From: Bradyrhizobium sp. 1
Lineage (GTDB): Bacteria > Pseudomonadota > Alphaproteobacteria > Rhizobiales > Xanthobacteraceae
Length of the DNA stretch: 59,668 nt
Reading direction: 5' to 3'
Assembly (NCBI RefSeq): GCF_023073315.1
Contig: NZ_JADPJH010000015.1
Span: forward strand, 30,001 to 89,668
Notes under the pieces: generated by a model
Told to the model about the DNA's origin: nothing
Database searches by the model: none
What the model saw: the letters and a program-made list of their open reading frames with translations, nothing else
Program-made: the position numbers and the translations under genes
Shown here: positions 56,642-59,668 of the stretch, piece by piece
Numbering within the stretch: the stretch's first letter is position 1
Layout: every line of letters begins with the position of its first letter

Positions 56642-59139
56642 CCGCCACCATGTTTGGAGAAAGCTCAAGATTTGTTCGATACCTTAGTGAATTGGTGCAG
56701 CTCCGACTATCGGTAGAACAAAATATAAGTGATTCAAGGTCTCATCATCAGTTAGTATACATCGTCGATGCAAATATAATTCACCTCTTTCTGAGCCCTT
56801 ATTCAAATTGGCAAAATGTAATTCCCTTCAAAGAAATCCTCGGGCAGGAGAAGCCGAATCTTGCCTTTTCCGCAGCTGTAATCACCGCCGAGTATATTTT
56901 CTCAAGACAGCTTTCTCGCCAGGCGCGCTATCCCGTCTTTGTCGCCGAAGAGCACGTTTTAGAGGTTGATCGATATATCTCGAAGTTGCGCGACGAATCG
57001 TTGGCTCCGCAAGCAGTGGGAATCGAGCGTGCTAAGGCGCTAGAAAATGCGATCGCCTCCATTTCGGATCTTCGAAACAAGTTGCTCACTGAGTCCAGTG
57101 ATAACTTGCGCCGCGAATTTGAGAGCAGAATTCCTGACGCTGTCGCGGAGTTCCAGTCAGTAGCATTTGCCCTGCAATACACAAGGCTTCTTCGAAACGA
57201 TTTGGTGCGCCCGCTGAGGTTGGCGCCTCACCTGGATCGCAAGTGGCTACAGGTCGAGCGACTCGAGTACGAAAAATGGTGCGATGCTCTGTCTTTATTT
57301 CAGTCAGCTGATAAATTCCGCTTGCATCGAAGTGGCGTGAGGAGTGAGAGGGGGCAGTCCGAGCCGCCACTACACGACAACCTCAAAAGAGATGCGCGAG
57401 TTCTGTCGCAGCTCGTTCAAATCAATAGCCAGTTGCAGGAGCGTCGTGTTCCAGTTCGCTTTGTCTTCGTGACCGACGACGACAAGATACATCATGCAGT
57501 CGCTTATCGCGCTATGCACAAGAGGTTTCAAGATACTCTGCTTCGACGGCCGGTGCAGTTTCATCCGGCGCTCAACTTTCAAGAAATGCCAAATCTGTTG
57601 CGCAAGAGCGATGTTACCAATGAGTTGCTGGCGTCGATCAATGGTATAATTGATGGAATGGGGCTTCCCACTAAATCGTTATATGAGTTGACCGAAATTA
57701 TCGCAAATTACCTTAGAGACGACTTTCTGGATGCAAGGGATCTCGACGAAGCAGACTGGAGGTCTCGCTTACAATTGGTATGGCGTGATACTCTAGTCAA
57801 AAAATTCGATCTACGTGTGCCGCCTGACGTGGAGGGCGATATCGACGAAGTTCGGAGTGCCTGGGATAGGTTGTCAGGAAACTCAATTGGCCTCAATGTT
57901 GAGTTGCTCGCTCGGAGATACAAAGAGGAGATCGGTCCGCTTGCAGACGGACTCCGGCAGCTTGAGCGCTTTCGCGCTGTTGAATTGGCCGAAGCCTTCG
58001 ATGATTTCCAGCGGGAGCAGTTGGATGTTTTAGAGAGGCATCATATCGAGTGGTGTCTCAGTTGGCTTATCGACAGCAGGCAAAAATCGCAAACCGAAGC
58101 TGAAGCCCGTGGACCGCGGTTGTTTCGGATGAGCGATCTCAGATCCAATCCGCAATCAAGCGTTGAGTCGGCTGTTCTCAGTCTAATGAAGTCGGTGGAC
58201 CACGACGACGGGGCGCGACGTGCGCGTCTCGTGGTAAGAGAAGGGCGGTTCACCGATAATGCTATCGTTGCAGCAATTGTAGCTTATCTCGCTAGCGAGT
58301 GGTCGTTAGCTCGCGAGTTTGGAGAGCGATCGTTAGATCGCCTAAGGAGGACGATCCGCGTAGCTGCAGGAGTTAACTCTGACACCTATGTTACCTTCCA
58401 GCCTGCTGTTCGCGAAATTGAATATCTAGTTGCCGTCTGCAAACGTTTTGAACTGTGTATGATTGATGAAGCCGATCAGAAGGTTCTGGTTGGAAAAAAG
58501 CATGTTCGCGACACGTTTAAGTCAGCAGAGAGAACCGCACTTTTGGCTATCGACGATGCGGTACAGAGATTCGACGTGTTTGGTGCAGCGCGAGCTAACG
58601 CCGAATTGGGCACTCTCTACTTGACGGCAATTCAAGTTGAGCACGTATGCAAGCAGTATGAATTGTTGGATAGGCAGGATTGGCAACGTTTGCCGTCCAA
58701 GGCAACTGAACACCTAAGGCGTGCCATCAGCGATTTGGAGACGCACTTTCCAGAAATAATAGCAAGCAGCGAAGCTCCAGAATCGGAAAACGAACTTTTG
58801 GCGTGGACACTATTCTTTCAAGCCAATGTCAATTTGCTCAGCGCGGTATTGTTCTTCCGCTTAGAGGGGTTTTATAAAGAGTACGTGCCAAATAAAATTA
58901 TGGATCTTGTTCTGAAATATCTTCCGGCCAAGTTGAAGAGCTTCCCTGAGCATTTGACCGTTGAGTGGGAGATCTACAACTTCCTATATGTTGAAGGTGA
59001 TTTGCATTCCCCAAAATCTCGCAATGCCATAATTTCGCGCTGCAAAGATATGCTTTCGCGGCGTGAAGAGACGCTCACATCGTTGGATGCGAGTATCCTG
59101 AATCGTTACATTCGCCACATTGGCGGTGTTAACCCCTGA
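56638..59139 (+). CDS. PIN-type nuclease domain protein with long helical C-terminus (island gene 4)
   Basis: 833 aa, no signal peptide or membrane helix. The first 310 residues read as an expanded PIN domain: LVYIVDANIIHLFL (Asp44), VITAEYIF (Glu85), NLKRDARVLSQLVQIN (Asp252) and VRFVFVTDDDKIHHAVAYR (Asp280-282). These acidic positions match the metal site of PIN ribonucleases; a helical insert of about 130 residues separates the second and third. Residues 330-833 are nearly all helical (for example ARANAELGTLYLTAIQVEHV), maybe TPR-like or a solenoid. Starts within the ATGA overlap with gene 3. An RNA- or DNA-cleaving effector controlled by partner proteins is the best reading. It is far longer than VapC toxins. 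Confidence 0.7.
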   Translation: MTATMFGESSRFVRYLSELVQLRLSVEQNISDSRSHHQLVYIVDANIIHLFLSPYSNWQNVIPFKEILGQEKPNLAFSAAVITAEYIFSRQLSRQARYPVFVAEEHVLEVDRYISKLRDESLAPQAVGIERAKALENAIASISDLRNKLLTESSDNLRREFESRIPDAVAEFQSVAFALQYTRLLRNDLVRPLRLAPHLDRKWLQVERLEYEKWCDALSLFQSADKFRLHRSGVRSERGQSEPPLHDNLKRDARVLSQLVQINSQLQERRVPVRFVFVTDDDKIHHAVAYRAMHKRFQDTLLRRPVQFHPALNFQEMPNLLRKSDVTNELLASINGIIDGMGLPTKSLYELTEIIANYLRDDFLDARDLDEADWRSRLQLVWRDTLVKKFDLRVPPDVEGDIDEVRSAWDRLSGNSIGLNVELLARRYKEEIGPLADGLRQLERFRAVELAEAFDDFQREQLDVLERHHIEWCLSWLIDSRQKSQTEAEARGPRLFRMSDLRSNPQSSVESAVLSLMKSVDHDDGARRARLVVREGRFTDNAIVAAIVAYLASEWSLAREFGERSLDRLRRTIRVAAGVNSDTYVTFQPAVREIEYLVAVCKRFELCMIDEADQKVLVGKKHVRDTFKSAERTALLAIDDAVQRFDVFGAARANAELGTLYLTAIQVEHVCKQYELLDRQDWQRLPSKATEHLRRAISDLETHFPEIIASSEAPESENELLAWTLFFQANVNLLSAVLFFRLEGFYKEYVPNKIMDLVLKYLPAKLKSFPEHLTVEWEIYNFLYVEGDLHSPKSRNAIISRCKDMLSRREETLTSLDASILNRYIRHIGGVNP

Positions 59140-59219
59140 TGCTCACGAATGCTCAGTAATGACGTGCGTGTCGGACAACATCCGGGATGCTACGCCGATC
59201 TGCGCTTTCAGTTTTGCCC

Positions 59220-59668
59220 TCACCGCACCAGAACATTCCTGAACTGCCAGGGATCGCTGGTGTCGATGTCCTCCGGAAACAGTCCCGGGCGATCCGTCAG
59301 CGGGGTCCAGTCGGTGTAGAAACCCTTCACCGGGCCGAGATACGGCAGCTGGATTTCCAGCAGGCGATCGAAATCCATCTCGTCGGCTTCGACGATGCCT
59401 TCCCTGGGGTTCTCCAGCGCCCACACCATGCCGCCGAGCACGGCGGAGGTCACTTGCAGGCCGGTGGCGTTCTGATAGGGCGCGAGCCTGCGGGTCTCCT
59501 CGATGGAGAGTTGCGAACCGTACCAATAGGCATTGTTATCGTGGCCGAACAGCAGCACGCCGAGTTCGTCGATACCGTCGACGATCTCGTTCTCGTCGAG
59601 GATGTGGTGCTTCTCCTGCATCTTGGCGGCGCGGCCGAACATTTCGTGCAGCGACAGCACGGCATCGT
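59220..59668 (-). CDS. hss: Homospermidine synthase, 3' part (runs past the window edge)
   Basis: The visible 149 codons encode the C-terminal third (VLSLHEMFGRAAKMQEKHHI ... GPVKGFYTDWTPLTDRP, QFRNVLVR and stop). The gene continues beyond the window on its 5' side, so whether it is intact cannot be seen; it is the copy that could be whole. The encoded residues are identical to those of the left fragment, while DNA differs at ten synonymous sites. The product would convert putrescine to homospermidine, the main polyamine of many rhizobia. Its stop marks the right edge of the island. Bases 59140-59219 hold no gene. Confidence 0.88.
   Translation of the reverse strand, partial: DAVLSLHEMFGRAAKMQEKHHILDENEIVDGIDELGVLLFGHDNNAYWYGSQLSIEETRRLAPYQNATGLQVTSAVLGGMVWALENPREGIVEADEMDFDRLLEIQLPYLGPVKGFYTDWTPLTDRPGLFPEDIDTSDPWQFRNVLVR

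Larger units (their letters stand above)
53590..59217. mobile_element. Four-gene genomic island between duplicated hss 3' ends (putative defence cassette)
   Basis: Between the two hss copies lies about 5.6 kb that is visibly richer in A/T than the flanks and uses codons rare in the neighbours (aga, ata, tta). It holds four plus-strand genes and nothing typical of the core genome. Left edge is near 53583-53600, where hss homology ends; right edge is the base before the stop of the right hss copy (59220). No integrase, transposase, tRNA or short att site is seen, so homologous recombination through hss is the likely entry path. The gene content (metallopeptidase-like, winged-helix, PIN nuclease) suggests a conflict system. 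Confidence 0.75.

Noticed and set aside
56638..59139. VapBC-type toxin-antitoxin reading of the PIN gene
   Set aside because: The protein is about six times the size of VapC, and its coupled partner is a 408-aa winged-helix protein rather than a small VapB antitoxin.
53584..59219. Search for an integrase, transposase, tRNA or short att repeats to explain the island
   Set aside because: None was found. The only repeats at its edges are the long hss copies, so site-specific integration is not claimed.

Overview
The window looks like chromosomal DNA of a Bradyrhizobium-type alphaproteobacterium. It is GC-rich, it carries the NepR-EcfG-PhyR general stress module, two DUF3551 secreted peptides, homospermidine synthase sequences, many solute-binding proteins and acyl-CoA enzymes, and several families of palindromic intergenic repeats. 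No rRNA, tRNA, CRISPR array, transposase or integrase was seen.

Layout. 1-2.8 kb: two tandem TakP-like TRAP solute-binding proteins, each with its own terminator and leader. 3-12.1 kb: a PRISE-like reductase, an LTA-synthase-like membrane sulfatase, a small winged-helix gene between copies of a neighbour's 3' end, a SAF-domain oxidoreductase, a PhyH oxygenase with a GntR regulator and palindromic operator, two tandem alpha/beta hydrolases, and ogt. 12.2-24.3 kb: an acyl-CoA degradation cluster (two CoA ligases including a feruloyl-CoA synthase-like one, thiolase, SDR, enoyl-CoA hydratase, three acyl-CoA dehydrogenases, nitroreductase) around a TetR regulator. 24.4-28.7 kb: ecfG-nepR facing phyR, followed by an unequal tandem duplication containing the 3' end of phyR and a TonB-C-domain gene. 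29-38 kb: htpG, a DUF3551 pair, a Bug-type binding protein, then a CoA ligase, stand-alone ACP, AMP ligase and SDR operon. 38-45 kb: DUF3095, DUF2147, a frameshifted MATE exporter, a GNAT enzyme, a frameshifted caspase-like gene and sodB. 45.5-52.7 kb: paired permeases and a zinc uptake/allocation locus (Zur-type palindrome, His-rich peptide, znuC, znuB, znuA, CobW-type GTPase, WD40 protein), then an MgtC-like protein.

The most unusual part is 53.6-59.2 kb: an AT-richer, four-gene island lying between two copies of the 3' end of homospermidine synthase. It encodes a 97-aa protein with a hydrophobic segment, a 440-aa putative metallopeptidase with a Cys cluster, a winged-helix protein, and an 833-aa protein with an N-terminal PIN-type nuclease signature and a long helical C-terminus. 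The last two genes overlap by ATGA. The set resembles a defence or conflict cassette; I do not recognise it as a named system. The two hss copies differ only by synonymous changes that cluster at the ends, which suggests allelic import or gene conversion.

Start codons were moved from the longest reading frame where a ribosome binding site, signal peptide or promoter argued for it; each case is noted. Functions rest on remembered family motifs, not on database searches.
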